A DNA stretch of 64,000 nt from Bradyrhizobium lablabi (lineage in GTDB: Bacteria; Pseudomonadota; Alphaproteobacteria; Rhizobiales; Xanthobacteraceae). Below, piece by piece: positions 10,220 to 21,853 of this stretch. A model generated the notes under the pieces. It ran no database searches. It was not told the DNA's origin and saw only the letters and a list, made by a program, of their open reading frames with translations. Numbering within the stretch: position 1 is the stretch's first letter; each line of letters starts with the position of its first letter. Where the stretch lies: the NCBI RefSeq assembly GCF_018129385.1, contig NZ_JAFCLN010000002.1, positions 124,001 to 188,000 of the forward strand, in the 5' to 3' direction. The translations under genes were made by a program, and so were the position numbers.

Positions 10220-10855
10220 GTGAACAAGCTCGTTTCCATAATCGCTTGCTGTATCGTTTTTCTCCTGATGTCGCCGCAAAGCGGCGCATCCGAACTGGAT
10301 GGTCTCGTATCGGCCTTGAAGGGCGGCGGCTATGTGATCGTGTTTCGACACGGCGCCACCGACGACAGTCAGAAGGACGTCTATCCCTTCAAGTTCGACG
10401 ACATGAGTGCGCAGCGGCAACTGAGCGAGAAGGGCCGCAACCTGGCGCGCGAGATCGGCGCGGCACTGAAGAAGCTCGGCGTGCCGATCGGCGAGGTCTA
10501 CACCAGCCGGCTCAACCGAGCGGTCGAAACCGCCAAGCTGATCAGCGGCAAGGAAGTGTCGTCGATTGATGCGCTGACCGACAGCAGCGCGGGCAGTGCG
10601 TCCGGGATGGCCAATCCGGACGGCAAGAATGCCAAGGCTGGACGCGCCGTTCGCGAACTCGTCGACGTGGCTCCCAAGCCGGGGTTGAATAATCTCGCGG
10701 TCACCCACAAGACGAATGTCGCGGACGCCTTCGGCAAGGAATTCGCCGACATCAAGGAGGGCGAGGCCCTCGTCTACAAGACCAGCGCCTCGGGTCCAGC
10801 GGTGCTGGTCGCTCGCGTGCAGGCCAGTGAATGGATCGCGCGCGCCGGCAGCTAA
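10220..10855 (+). CDS. Secreted histidine-phosphatase superfamily protein
   Basis: Member of the histidine phosphatase (phosphoglycerate-mutase-like) superfamily, probably periplasmic. The 211-residue product begins with a signal peptide (about 1-24, ending SGASE). It has the catalytic RHG at residues 43-45 (VFRHGATDD), TSRLNRAVETA with two arginines at 97 and 100, and a second catalytic histidine, VTHKTN, at 163. The start is GTG 10220 after a clear GGAGG at 10209-10213. The substrate is not evident. It sits between fabZ and lpxA, which are usually adjacent, with 141-bp and 170-bp flanking spacers, so it may have its own promoter. It may be a phosphatase acting on envelope metabolites, but that is only inferred from context. 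Confidence 0.8.
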   Translation: MNKLVSIIACCIVFLLMSPQSGASELDGLVSALKGGGYVIVFRHGATDDSQKDVYPFKFDDMSAQRQLSEKGRNLAREIGAALKKLGVPIGEVYTSRLNRAVETAKLISGKEVSSIDALTDSSAGSASGMANPDGKNAKAGRAVRELVDVAPKPGLNNLAVTHKTNVADAFGKEFADIKEGEALVYKTSASGPAVLVARVQASEWIARAGS

Positions 10856-11025
10856 CAGTCAGCGCGGATCAGAACGGAGAGCGCGGTTTGTCCCCGCAAG
10901 GGGGCCCGCGCCATGTCGCATGGCATGAAACACAGGGTAACCGCACGTCACTGGACATCACCGTTCCCACGCGCTAACCACCGGAAAATCTGACGTATTC
11001 CCAGCTGCCTTGATGAAGGTCCCCG

Positions 11026-11823
11026 ATGAGTTCGATCGATCCCACCGCGCGGATTGAAGACGGCGCAGTGATCGGCGAGGGGACCACGATCGGGCCCTAT
11101 TGCGTGATTGGCAGCAATGCCGTGATTGGCGAGGCTTGCACGCTGACCGCTCATGTCACCGTCAGCGGCCACACGCGCATCGGCGCCAATTGCGTGATTT
11201 CGCCGTTCGCGGCGCTTGGCGGCCCGCCGCAGGATCTCAGCTATCGCGGCGAGTCGACGCGGCTCGAGATCGGCTCCGGCTGCACCATCCGCGAAGGCGT
11301 CACCATGAACATCGGTACCGTCAAGGGCGGCGGGCTGACACGCGTCGGCGACAACGGCTACTTCATGAACAACAGCCATGTCGGCCATGACTGCACGGTC
11401 GGCAACAACGTGATCTTCGCGACGTCGGCGACGCTGGGCGGCCACGTCGAAGTCGGCGACTTCGTCTATATCGGCGGCCTTTCTGCCGTGCATCAATTCA
11501 CGCGGATCGGGCCGCAGGTGATGGTGGGCGGTGTCTGTGGCGTACGCGGCGATGTGATCCCGTTCGGGCTCGTCAACGGCCAGTACGCGGCCCTCGAAGG
11601 CCTCAACATCATCGGCATGAAACGCCGCAAGTTCACGCGCGAGCGGCTCGCGACCGTCCGTGCGTTCTATCAAAGACTGTTTCATGGCCCCGGCATCTTT
11701 GCCGAACGGCTCGAGGCGGCGCAGCCGATGGCGAAGGACGATCCGGCGATTGCTGAAATCCTTACCTTCATCGGTGACGGCAAGCACCGTCCGTTGTGTC
11801 TTCCGGCCGGCGACGGGCATTGA
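11026..11823 (+). CDS. lpxA: UDP-N-acetylglucosamine O-acyltransferase
   Basis: First step of lipid A synthesis: transfers a 3-hydroxyacyl group from ACP to the 3-OH of UDP-GlcNAc. The 265-residue protein is a left-handed beta-helix built from hexapeptide repeats over residues 1-185, with an alpha-helical C-terminal domain. It has the LpxA hallmark GGPPQDLSYRGE at 65-76, and HVGHDC at 118-123, where His121 is in the place of the catalytic base. ATG 11026 follows a GAAGGT stretch. It is followed closely by lpxI. Confidence 0.96.
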   Translation: MSSIDPTARIEDGAVIGEGTTIGPYCVIGSNAVIGEACTLTAHVTVSGHTRIGANCVISPFAALGGPPQDLSYRGESTRLEIGSGCTIREGVTMNIGTVKGGGLTRVGDNGYFMNNSHVGHDCTVGNNVIFATSATLGGHVEVGDFVYIGGLSAVHQFTRIGPQVMVGGVCGVRGDVIPFGLVNGQYAALEGLNIIGMKRRKFTRERLATVRAFYQRLFHGPGIFAERLEAAQPMAKDDPAIAEILTFIGDGKHRPLCLPAGDGH

Positions 11824-11843
11824 ATGCAGGGACGGCCGCAATC

Positions 11844-12701
11844 ATGACCTCAGCGGCTTCGGACATTACGGCGCCGGTAGGCATCGTCGCGGGCGGCGGT
11901 GCGATGCCGTTTGCGGTCGCCGACTCGCTCAGCTCACGCGGCCTCTCAGCGGTGATCTTTGCACTCAAGGGCGCCTGTGATCCCGACCGCGTCGCGCGTT
12001 TCCGTCACCACTGGATCGCAGTCGGCCAACTCGGCAAGGCCACGAAATTGTTCCGCAGCGAGGGGTGCCGCGATCTTATTTTCATCGGCAGCCTGGCGCG
12101 GCCGGCGCTTTCGGAAATCAGGTTGGACTGGGGAACCCTGCGCGCGATGCCTCATGTCCTGTCGGCGTTTCGCGGCGGCGACGATCATCTGTTGTCCGGC
12201 ATCGGCCGCATCCTCGAGCAGGACGGCTTTCGCATGGTTGGCGTCAAGGACGTTGCGCCCGATCTGTTGATGCCGGAAGGGGCGATGAGCCGCGCCGCGC
12301 CGGATGGTAGCGCCGCGGCCGATATCGCACGCGGGCGCGAAGTACTGGGCGTGCTCGGCCCATTCGACATAGGCCAGGCTGCGGTTGTCATCGACGGCCA
12401 TGTGGTGGCGGTGGAGGACATCGAGGGCACCGACGGCCTGCTGGCCCGCGTGGCACGGCTTCGCGCCGAGGGACGCATCCGCGCCAAGAGCGGCCGCGGC
12501 GTGCTGGTGAAGGTGCCCAAGCGCGGCCAGGACCTTCGCTTCGATCTGCCGACGGTCGGGCCGAACACGGTGGAGGGCGCCGCGAAAGCCGGGCTCGCCG
12601 GCATTGCGATCGCCGCCGGCAATACGATCGTCGCGGAGCCGCAGGCCATGATCGAGGCTGCCGACAAGGCCGGCCTGTTCATTATGGGCGTGCCGACATG
12701 A
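11844..12701 (+). CDS. lpxI: UDP-2,3-diacylglucosamine pyrophosphatase, LpxI type
   Basis: Hydrolyses UDP-2,3-diacylglucosamine to lipid X and UMP. LpxI (formerly DUF1009) replaces LpxH in most alphaproteobacteria and normally sits between lpxA and lpxB, as here. From ATG 11844 the product is 285 residues. It begins with VGIVAGGGAMPFAVADS and contains the family's IFIGSLARPAL, GGDDHLLSGIGRILE and G-x-x-V-K-V-P-K-x-G-Q-D-x-R-F-D-L-P-T segments. An in-frame start at 11796 would overlap lpxA by 28 bp and is less likely. The stop overlaps the lpxB start (ATGA). Confidence 0.93.
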   Translation: MTSAASDITAPVGIVAGGGAMPFAVADSLSSRGLSAVIFALKGACDPDRVARFRHHWIAVGQLGKATKLFRSEGCRDLIFIGSLARPALSEIRLDWGTLRAMPHVLSAFRGGDDHLLSGIGRILEQDGFRMVGVKDVAPDLLMPEGAMSRAAPDGSAAADIARGREVLGVLGPFDIGQAAVVIDGHVVAVEDIEGTDGLLARVARLRAEGRIRAKSGRGVLVKVPKRGQDLRFDLPTVGPNTVEGAAKAGLAGIAIAAGNTIVAEPQAMIEAADKAGLFIMGVPT

Positions 12702-13879
12702 CGGCGGCGCGCGCCATTCCCGGGCGAAAGGTTTTCCTGATCGCCACGGAGGAGTCCGGCGATCGGCTGGGCGCCAACCTGATGAAGGTGCTGCGCCAGC
12801 GGCTCGGCGGCGCAGTCCAGTTCGACGGTATCGGCGGCCGCGCGATGGCGCGCGAGGGGCTCACCTCGCGCTTTCCGATCGAGGAACTTTCCATTATCGG
12901 GCTTGCTGCGGTCGTGAAGCAATTGCCGATGATCCTGCGGCGGATCAGGGAGACGGCGGAGGCGGTGATCGCGGCCGAGCCGGATGTCCTCGTCATCATC
13001 GACAGCCCGGACTTCAATCTCCGCGTGGCAAAGCGCGTCCGCGCCCGCGCGCCGCTGATTCCGATCGTCGACTACGTCTCGCCGACGGTGTGGGCGTGGC
13101 GGCCCGGGCGGGCGCGGGCGATGCTGCCCTATATCGATCACGTGCTGGCGCTCCTGCCGTTCGAGCCGGCCGCCTATGAGCGCCTGCGCGGCCCGCCTTG
13201 CAGCTATGTCGGCCACCCCCTGGTCGAGCAGATCGGCCAGCTCCGCCCCAACGCTGACGAGCAGAGGCGACGGGACGAGAGCCCGCCGGTGCTCCTGGTG
13301 CTGCCCGGCAGCCGGCGCAGCGAGATCCGTCATCACATGACGACGTTCGGCGTCACGCTGTCCCGCCTCCAGGCGTCAGGCGTCGCGTTCGAGGCGGTGC
13401 TGCCGACGATGCCGCATCTCGAAGAGGCCGTCAGGGCGGCGCTGAAGGTCTGGAAGGTGCAGCCGCGCGTCGTGATCGGCGAGCAGGAGAAGCGCGCAGC
13501 GTTCCGGATCGCGCATGCGGCGCTCGCCAAGTCCGGCACCGTGACGCTGGAACTGGCGCTGGCGGGCGTGCCGATGGTGACGGCCTATCGCACTGGCGCG
13601 ATGGAAGCCTTCATCCTCCAGCGGGCGATCAAGGTGAACTCGGTGATCCTGGCGAACCTCGTGATCGGGGAGAACGTCATCCCGGAATTCCTGCAACGGG
13701 ACTGCACCGCTGCGAAGCTGGCGCCGGCGGTGCGCGAGATCATCGAGCCGACGGAGGCGCGGCGGAAGCAGGTCGAGGCGTTCGCCCGGCTCGATTCCCT
13801 CATGTCGACCGGCAACCAGCCGCCGAGCGTACGCGCTGCCGACATCGTGCTGGCCGAGATGCGCAAGCAGCGGCGCTGA
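12698..13879 (+). CDS. lpxB: Lipid-A-disaccharide synthase
   Basis: GT19 glycosyltransferase that joins lipid X and UDP-2,3-diacylglucosamine to form the lipid A disaccharide on the inner face of the cytoplasmic membrane. The 393-residue protein has LIATEESGDRLGANLMK near residues 13-29, IDSPDFNLRVAKR near 104-116, YVSPTVWAWRPGRA near 125-138, VGHPL, LVLPGSRRSEIRHH near 205-218, and KSGTVTLELALAGVPMV near the C-terminus, all typical of LpxB. ATG 12698 overlaps the lpxI stop. The gene ends 5 bp before a strong hairpin that closes the superoperon. Confidence 0.96.
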   Translation: MTAARAIPGRKVFLIATEESGDRLGANLMKVLRQRLGGAVQFDGIGGRAMAREGLTSRFPIEELSIIGLAAVVKQLPMILRRIRETAEAVIAAEPDVLVIIDSPDFNLRVAKRVRARAPLIPIVDYVSPTVWAWRPGRARAMLPYIDHVLALLPFEPAAYERLRGPPCSYVGHPLVEQIGQLRPNADEQRRRDESPPVLLVLPGSRRSEIRHHMTTFGVTLSRLQASGVAFEAVLPTMPHLEEAVRAALKVWKVQPRVVIGEQEKRAAFRIAHAALAKSGTVTLELALAGVPMVTAYRTGAMEAFILQRAIKVNSVILANLVIGENVIPEFLQRDCTAAKLAPAVREIIEPTEARRKQVEAFARLDSLMSTGNQPPSVRAADIVLAEMRKQRR

Positions 13880-13884
13880 AAGGC

Positions 13885-13917
13885 GAAAGCCGGATGCGGT
13901 GGTTGCATCCGGCTTTC
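13885..13917. terminator. Bidirectional terminator between lpxB and gltA
   Basis: GAAAGCCGGATGC (13885-13897) and GCATCCGGCTTTC (13905-13917) make a perfect 13-bp stem with a 7-nt loop. It lies between the convergent lpxB (+) and gltA (-). Each outer stem edge carries AAA/TTT, giving short U runs in both transcripts. Confidence 0.85.
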
Positions 13918-13941
13918 GTGTATCGTTCAAAGCGAGGTCGC

Positions 13942-15246
<1,305 letters not shown>

Positions 15247-15416
15247 CGTTGTAGTCCCCGATGAAATCGTTGCGAAAACCGGGCTGGCTGGATGCCTTCT
15301 CGATGGAGATGGCGAGGCAGAGCCGGATTGTCTAGAAGGCGGCGGAAAAGGGGTAGCTTATTGCCCTGTGCGCTGCAAGATGGACCCAAGTAGGGTGCCT
15401 TGCGATGGCTGCGGAG

Positions 15417-16844
15417 CTAAGGCGGAGCGGCCTGATCGCCCAACCGGGCGAGGCATTCGTCCCGTCCGAGCACGGCCAAAACCTCGAAAATGCCAGGCGA
15501 TGTCGTGCGCCCCGTGACCGCTGCCCGCAGCGGCTGGGCGACGGCGCCAAGCTTGAGATTATTTTCCTCCGCGAAATTCCGCATGGCGGTTTCGGTCGTC
15601 TCGGTGCTCCACGGCGAGACCTTCTCCAGCGCCTGTTTGAGCCGGCCGATCAGTTCGCGCGCTTCCGGCGTCAATAGTGCCGCCGCCTTCGCATCGATCT
15701 CGAGCGGCCGGTCGGCGAAGATGAAATAGGAGCCGGCGATCAGTTCCAAAAGCGTCTTGGCGCGCTCCTTCAGGCTCGGCATTGCCTGTAGCAATTGCGC
15801 GCGTGTCCGCTCGTTGAGCTTTGGCTTTAGTTCGGCGCCCTCAGGGACATAATCCAGTATCTGCTCGAACTGGGTCACGAGGGATTGATCGTCCGCGTGG
15901 CGGATATAGTGGCCGTTGAGGTTTTCCAGCTTGGCGAAATCGAACCGCGCCGCCGAACGGCCAATCCCGGAGAGGTCGAAGGCGTCGATCATCTCCTGGG
16001 TGGAAAATATCTCCTGGTCGCCATGGCTCCAGCCGAGGCGGACGAGATAATTGCGCAGCGCCGCCGGCAGATAGCCCATGGCGCGGTAGGCGTCGACGCC
16101 GAGCGCGCCATGGCGTTTCGACAGCTTCGAGCCGTCGGGCCCGTGGATCAGCGGGATGTGCGACATGCTCGGGATGTCCCACCCCAGCGCATCGTAGATC
16201 TGCTTCTGGCGCGCGGCATTAATCAGATGATCGTCGCCGCGGATCACATGGGTGACGCCCATGTCGTGGTCGTCGACGACGACGGCGAGCATGTAGGTCG
16301 GGGTGCCGTCCCCGCGCAGCAGGACGAGGTCGTCGAGGTTCTCGTTCTGCCAGACCACGCGGCCCTGCACCTGGTCCTCGATCACGGTCTCGCCAGTCTG
16401 CGGGGCTTTCAGGCGGATCGTCGGTTTCATGCCGGCTGGCGCGGTTGCGGGATCGCGGTCGCGCCACATGCCGTCGTAGAGGCGCGTGCGGCCCTCGGCG
16501 CGGGCCTTCTCGCGCATCGCCGTGAGCTCCTCCGGCGTGGCGTAGCAATGGTAAGCCTTGCCGTCGGCGAGCAGGGATTCGGCGACCTCGCGGTGGCGGG
16601 CGGCGCGGCTGAACTGGTAGATCACTTCGCCGTCCCAATCGAGCTCCAGCCATTTCAGCCCGTCGAGGATCGCTGCGATGGCGGCCTCCGTCGAGCGCTC
16701 CCGGTCGGTATCCTCGATCCGAAGCAGCATCTTGCCGCCCAGCTTCTTGGCGTAAAGCCAATTGAACAGCGCCGTGCGCGCGCCTCCGATGTGGAGGAAG
16801 CCGGTCGGCGAGGGGGCAAAGCGCGTGACGATGGGAGAGGTCAT
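15417..16844 (-). CDS. gltX: Glutamyl-tRNA synthetase
   Basis: Class Ic aminoacyl-tRNA synthetase charging tRNA-Glu. The 475-residue product has the HIGH-type motif as LHIGGART (HIGG at residues 18-21), [11 protein letters not shown] at 41-51, and KLSKRHG at 240-246 as the KMSKS motif. The C-terminal half is the helical anticodon-binding domain. Many alphaproteobacteria have a second, non-discriminating GluRS for tRNA-Gln; here a separate glnS lies on the other strand about 0.7 kb away, so this enzyme may be discriminating. gltX-gltA next to lpxB is the conserved order. A divergent oxidoreductase gene starts 67 bp upstream. Confidence 0.96.
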   Translation of the reverse strand: MTSPIVTRFAPSPTGFLHIGGARTALFNWLYAKKLGGKMLLRIEDTDRERSTEAAIAAILDGLKWLELDWDGEVIYQFSRAARHREVAESLLADGKAYHCYATPEELTAMREKARAEGRTRLYDGMWRDRDPATAPAGMKPTIRLKAPQTGETVIEDQVQGRVVWQNENLDDLVLLRGDGTPTYMLAVVVDDHDMGVTHVIRGDDHLINAARQKQIYDALGWDIPSMSHIPLIHGPDGSKLSKRHGALGVDAYRAMGYLPAALRNYLVRLGWSHGDQEIFSTQEMIDAFDLSGIGRSAARFDFAKLENLNGHYIRHADDQSLVTQFEQILDYVPEGAELKPKLNERTRAQLLQAMPSLKERAKTLLELIAGSYFIFADRPLEIDAKAAALLTPEARELIGRLKQALEKVSPWSTETTETAMRNFAEENNLKLGAVAQPLRAAVTGRTTSPGIFEVLAVLGRDECLARLGDQAAPP

Positions 16845-16911
16845 TCGAGGCTGAAGAAACCAGGTAGGGGATTTGGGCGTCCGTGTATCATAGGCTTGGG
16901 AGAGTTTGCCA

Positions 16912-17499
16912 ATGCTAATCCAGGTCGTTCATAGCCACCCGCTTGAGGACAGCTACAACCACGCTCTGTTCAAGACCATCGTCGAGACGCTCGAACGGCG
17001 GCACGAGGTGATCGCGACCGATCTCTACCGCGAGCAGTTCTCGCCTGCCATGACCGAAGCGGAGCGGCGCAGCTATTATGAGGGGCACTACGCCGAGGAG
17101 GGCGTATCGCGCCTGATCGGGCAATTGCGGCGGGCGGACGGAATCATCTTCTGCTTTCCGCATTGGTGGTTCTCGATGCCTGCCATGCTCAAGGGTTATT
17201 TCGACCGTGTCTGGGCGCCCGGAACCGCGTTCACCCACGATCTGGCGGGCGGGCGTATCAAACCCCATTTGATCAACATCCGTCTGTTCGGCGTCGTGAC
17301 GACTTATGGCTCGGCATGGTGGCTCACCCGCATCGTGATGCAGGATCCCGGCCGTAAGGTGCTGTTTCGCGCCCTCAAGCCGATGTGTGGTCCCGCCGTG
17401 CAGTCGTTCTACCTGGCCCACTATGATATGGACCGCTCGACGCCGGCCTCCCGGAATGCCTTCATGGAGCGGGTGCGAGCCAAGGTCTCCAGCCTCTGA
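16912..17499 (+). CDS. NAD(P)H-dependent oxidoreductase, flavodoxin-2 fold
   Basis: The 195-residue protein is of the NQO1/MdaB/KefF-type flavoprotein family, which transfers two electrons from NAD(P)H to quinones or similar acceptors through bound FMN or FAD. The N-terminus is [18 protein letters not shown], the family's phosphate-binding start. The typical segment [23 protein letters not shown] lies at about residues 83-105, and the quinone-pocket region with TTYGSAWW at about 128-135. ATG 16912 is preferred over an in-frame TTG two codons earlier because of a GGGAGAG ribosome site 8-14 bases upstream. It is divergent from gltX. The substrate is unknown. Confidence 0.8.
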   Translation: MLIQVVHSHPLEDSYNHALFKTIVETLERRHEVIATDLYREQFSPAMTEAERRSYYEGHYAEEGVSRLIGQLRRADGIIFCFPHWWFSMPAMLKGYFDRVWAPGTAFTHDLAGGRIKPHLINIRLFGVVTTYGSAWWLTRIVMQDPGRKVLFRALKPMCGPAVQSFYLAHYDMDRSTPASRNAFMERVRAKVSSL

Positions 17500-17568
17500 A
17501 CGGGGGATGTCGCGGGGCTTGGCTGGCGGGGCCGAATTTGGCAGAAGGGCCCCAGACAGGAACCCGGA

Positions 17569-19251
<1,683 letters not shown>

Positions 19252-19260
19252 GGGAATCGG

Positions 19261-19641
19261 ATGGGGAGCACGGCCGAAGACATTGCCTCCGGCGTGATGG
19301 CGAAATGGACGGCCGCGTTCAGCAAGCTGGACGCCGATGCGCTCTCCTCGCTGTATTCGAAGCACGCGCTGTTCTTCGGATCGAATCCAAACCTTTATCG
19401 GGGCAGGGACGGCGTTGCGTCCTATTTTCGGGGATTGCCGCGATGGCAGTCGCAGTCGGTTCGGTTCACCGAAGTGGTGGCCGAGCAGGTGAATGCCGAT
19501 CTCGTCAACTTCGCCGGTATTGCGCATTTTGCTTTTGACGGCGATACGCTCTCGGTCAAGATGACCTGGGTGATCGGCCGCGAGGATTTTGACTGGAAGA
19601 TCGTCAGCCATCACGCCTCGTCGAAGGCGCCGTTGATCTAG
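19261..19641 (+). CDS. NTF2-like / SnoaL-like (DUF4440-type) protein
   Basis: Small 126-residue cone-fold protein of the SnoaL/DUF4440 group. The N-terminus has the typical helix with MAKWTAAFSKLDADALSSLYSKHALFFGS, in which a catalytic-pocket role is often played by the residues around LYSKHALF. Later come YRGRDGVASYFRGLP and a beta-sheet ending VIGREDFDWKIVSHHAS. No signal peptide is visible. It starts 9 bp after glnS and may be read from the same transcript. Family members include hydroxysteroid-isomerase-like enzymes and non-enzymatic binding proteins, so no reaction can be assigned. Confidence 0.75.
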   Translation: MGSTAEDIASGVMAKWTAAFSKLDADALSSLYSKHALFFGSNPNLYRGRDGVASYFRGLPRWQSQSVRFTEVVAEQVNADLVNFAGIAHFAFDGDTLSVKMTWVIGREDFDWKIVSHHASSKAPLI

Positions 19642-19702
19642 CGCGGCACGCCCTGCCGGTTCGTCGTCCCTGCGGGAGCCACACTCTATCGTTGCCAACG
19701 GC

Positions 19703-19839
19703 CGTCATTCCCCGCCACCGGGTCTCGCCTTCGGCGAGCCCGATGACAAGCTCCGGCGGGGAATCCAGTACGCCGCGGCCTCTCGACTCTATCGCTGCTG
19801 CCTCTGGAATACTGGATCCCCGCCTTCGCGGGGATGACG
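19703..19839. repeat. Hairpin-rich intergenic repeat element
   Basis: An element with inverted ends: it starts CGTCATTCCCCGC and ends GCGGGGATGACG. Inside, ATTCCCCGCC (19707-19716) pairs with GGCGGGGAAT (19755-19764), enclosing a second stem CTCGCC-TTC-GGCGAG. A separate hairpin ATCCCCGC/GCGGGGAT lies at 19816-19835. I recognise this GTCATTCCCCGC...GGATCCCCGC...GGGGATGAC pattern as a dispersed MITE-like repeat of Bradyrhizobium genomes, from memory and not from a search. Confidence 0.75.
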
Positions 19840-19899
19840 ACTGAATGTGTGTTCTCGTTCTCGCGACATCATCTGCCCGAGCTTTTCAATTTCATTGTC

Positions 19900-20260
19900 C
19901 CTCCGTAGCATAGAGGGCGCAGGGAATGCCGGGTGCGCGCTGCACCCGCGGTCTCGTGTGCCTGATGCGCAAGCAAAAAAAGCGCACACGAGCATACAGG
20001 TGAGCGGAGAACACTCCGACATCCCCTGCGCAATGGCTTTACGGCTTACTTCGTGCTCTTCCCGGTGGAGCGGGCTTGTTGTCACCGTCGCTGGCGGAAT
20101 GACTCCCGCCAACTTGACGCCAGCATCGCGGCGTCAGAACCACACGACTTCGCCGTACGCTTTGGCGTTTTCGTCTGGTGAGGATTCACCACGCCAAAGC
20201 GTCCACCGCATCTCACCCCAACGTTCAGTGACGACGGCCGACGCCCCTCCTCGGGGATGA
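19900..20260. repeat. Second dispersed intergenic repeat (often mis-called as a protein)
   Basis: This stretch has an open frame (19847-20260, +) whose translation contains GAGNAGCALHPRSRV and a low-complexity Arg/Ser/Pro-rich remainder. Such translations recur as 'hypothetical proteins' across Bradyrhizobium genomes; I take them to be products of a repeated non-coding sequence. There is no ribosome site, no domain and no coherent neighbour. The inverted stretch CGCCAAAGCG/CGCTTTGGCG occurs within 20157-20203. I would not annotate a gene here. Confidence 0.6.
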
Positions 20261-20398
20261 GGTGGCTCTGTTATAATTCTGATTTTCAGAATTGGCAAGC
20301 GAAATATTTTGCTCGGCGATCTGGACAGCTCAAATCACCTTGATCCGCTTACCGAAATTGGTTTTTACGCGCAGGCGTCCGCGACCCGGAACCGGCCG
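20261..20398. other. Non-coding spacer, AT-rich hairpin
   Basis: A tract without a credible gene between the repeats and the first small membrane-protein gene. AATTCTGA (20275-20282) and TCAGAATT (20286-20293) form a perfect 8-bp stem with loop TTT. A 28-codon frame from ATG 20257 to 20343 exists but has no ribosome site. The stretch is clearly more AT-rich than its surroundings and may belong to the repeat before it. Confidence 0.35.
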
Positions 20399-20557
20399 TC
20401 ACTGACTGCGCACGATGGGAAAATCCGCCTCAAAGGGGTCGGCAGGGAAGAGGTAGTGGTCTGTGAGATAGACAGCGCCGAACGACAGCGCGAAGCCCAA
20501 CGCGACAGCCAACGCGGTGGGAACAACGAACTCAAGTGCAATCACTTTTCTGGTCAT
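20399..20557 (-). CDS. Small single-pass membrane protein, family copy A
   Basis: A 52-residue protein (MTRKVIALEFVVP...) with one predicted transmembrane helix at about residues 8-30 and a short polar C-terminus beginning YLTDHYLFPADP. Two paralogues lie at 23388-23537 (B) and 24060-24233 (C). All three share the pattern LEF/QF-V-x-x-TALA-x-ALG-x-x-LS-x-x-AVY-x-TD-x-YLFP. The 5' leader and first codons are identical to copy B for 44 nt. An upstream in-frame extension (start near 20641) is rejected because conservation among the copies begins at this methionine. It lies 137 bp downstream of the GT4 gene on the same strand. Function unknown; I do not recognise a named family. Confidence 0.65.
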   Translation of the reverse strand: MTRKVIALEFVVPTALAVALGFALSFGAVYLTDHYLFPADPFEADFPIVRSQ

Positions 20558-20583
20558 CGCAGATACTCGCCATGACCTACCCC
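20540..20583. repeat. 44-nt exact direct repeat (leader of copy A)
   Basis: Identical to 23520-23563. The block covers the first six codons and about 26 nt of 5' leader of copies A and B, and has the same orientation in both. Similarity continues with gaps through the following CCGCGG-containing leader. Confidence 0.9.
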
Positions 20584-20694
20584 GCGGGGAGAACATCACT
20601 TTCCGCGGATTCGGGGAAGTTGTTTGCGCGATCATCCACAATCAAATCACAGGCGAAATTTCTCTCGGTTTGCAAGCGGCGGTCTTTTACCTTG

Positions 20695-21792
20695 TCACTC
20701 CAGCGGAATGCTGGCGGCGTCGGGCAGATGCGCGTGATCGGCAGGCGCGGATTTGGAGGCCAGCAACGGCTCACCTCCCAACGCATGGTAATGCTCGAGA
20801 TATTTTTCAGCCATTCGCTTCGAGGTGAACCTGTTTTCGAACTGAGCGCGCACCCGGCGTCGGTCAAGCTGAGCAAGGCGCCGAACGGCTTCGACGGCTT
20901 CATCTTCTCCGGACACGACGTAGCCGGATATTCCCTCATCGATGACTTCGGGTACCGACCCTGACCTGTAGGCGATGACCGGCGTGCCGCAAGCCATTGC
21001 TTCGATCATGACGAGGCCGAAGGGTTCGGGCCAGTCGATCGGAAACAGCAATGCTGCGGCGCCCGCCAGAAATTGCTGCTTTTTTTCGTCGTTGACCTCT
21101 CCGGTAAGCTGAACCTGGGTTCCGTCCACTTGCGGTTCAAGGCGCTCGCGAAAATAGGTTCGTTCACCCCGCGGCACCTTTGCCGCAATTCGCAGCGGCA
21201 TTCCCGCCCTTCGCGCAATGCGAATGGCGTCCTCAGGTCCTTTTTCCGCAGTGAGCCGGCCGAGGAAGGCGAGGTAGGAACCTCTCTCGTGGGCGGGGCG
21301 AAACAGGTCGGGCGGCAGGCCATGATAGACCGTGCCGATCCAGTTGGCCTCGCGCAAGGGAATGCGCTGGTTATCCGATATCGATACGAAGGGAGCATCG
21401 GGGAAACGGCCGATCATTTCGGGGAAGCCCGGCAAATCCTGGCGGCCGTGACACGTGGTCAGGAAGGGGACACCGAGCCGGCTGAACAGCGGCAGATGGA
21501 CCCAATCGATGTGGGAGTGGAGGACTTCGAACTCGCCGGCCATGCGCGCCACCTCCTCCAATAGCGCGGCTTGCACTGCCACCGGATCGGTGCGGGGCCG
21601 GCCCAGCCGGAGCGCCCGTGGCCACACCGACTTCAATTGAGCTCGCGTTCCGGAGTCGCCGCTGGCGAAGAGGGTGACCTCGTGGCCCATGTCAATGAGT
21701 TCGTCGACCAGCCATGCCACGACGCGCTCGGTGCCGCCGTAGAGCTTCGGAGGTACGCTTTCCGCCAAAGGGGAAACCTGTGCAATTCGCAT
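20695..21792 (-). CDS. Glycosyltransferase family 4 protein
   Basis: Cytosolic GT-B-fold glycosyltransferase of 365 residues. The N-terminal acceptor domain starts MRIAQVSPLAESVPPKLYGG with GGTER at residues 19-23. The C-terminal donor domain has FLGRLTAEKGPEDAI at 176-190, with the phosphate-contacting Arg/Lys pair, and the retaining-GT4 E-x7-E motif as EPFGLVMIE at 256-264, then ACGTPVIAY. Donor and acceptor are unknown. It lies 61 bp downstream of the treT-like gene on the same strand, probably one operon. That places it with trehalose or stress-glycan metabolism, but this is inference from context. Confidence 0.8.
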   Translation of the reverse strand: MRIAQVSPLAESVPPKLYGGTERVVAWLVDELIDMGHEVTLFASGDSGTRAQLKSVWPRALRLGRPRTDPVAVQAALLEEVARMAGEFEVLHSHIDWVHLPLFSRLGVPFLTTCHGRQDLPGFPEMIGRFPDAPFVSISDNQRIPLREANWIGTVYHGLPPDLFRPAHERGSYLAFLGRLTAEKGPEDAIRIARRAGMPLRIAAKVPRGERTYFRERLEPQVDGTQVQLTGEVNDEKKQQFLAGAAALLFPIDWPEPFGLVMIEAMACGTPVIAYRSGSVPEVIDEGISGYVVSGEDEAVEAVRRLAQLDRRRVRAQFENRFTSKRMAEKYLEHYHALGGEPLLASKSAPADHAHLPDAASIPLE

Positions 21793-21853
21793 CCGCCTTC
21801 TCCGTCGAGATCAGATTTTACCATCCTTTGCTCAGTGCTTTGCGGATCACCGT

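Noticed and set aside
19847..20260. 137-aa 'hypothetical protein' with GAGNAGCALHPRSRV
   Set aside because: Lies in a repeat, has no ribosome site or domain, and its composition is not protein-like.
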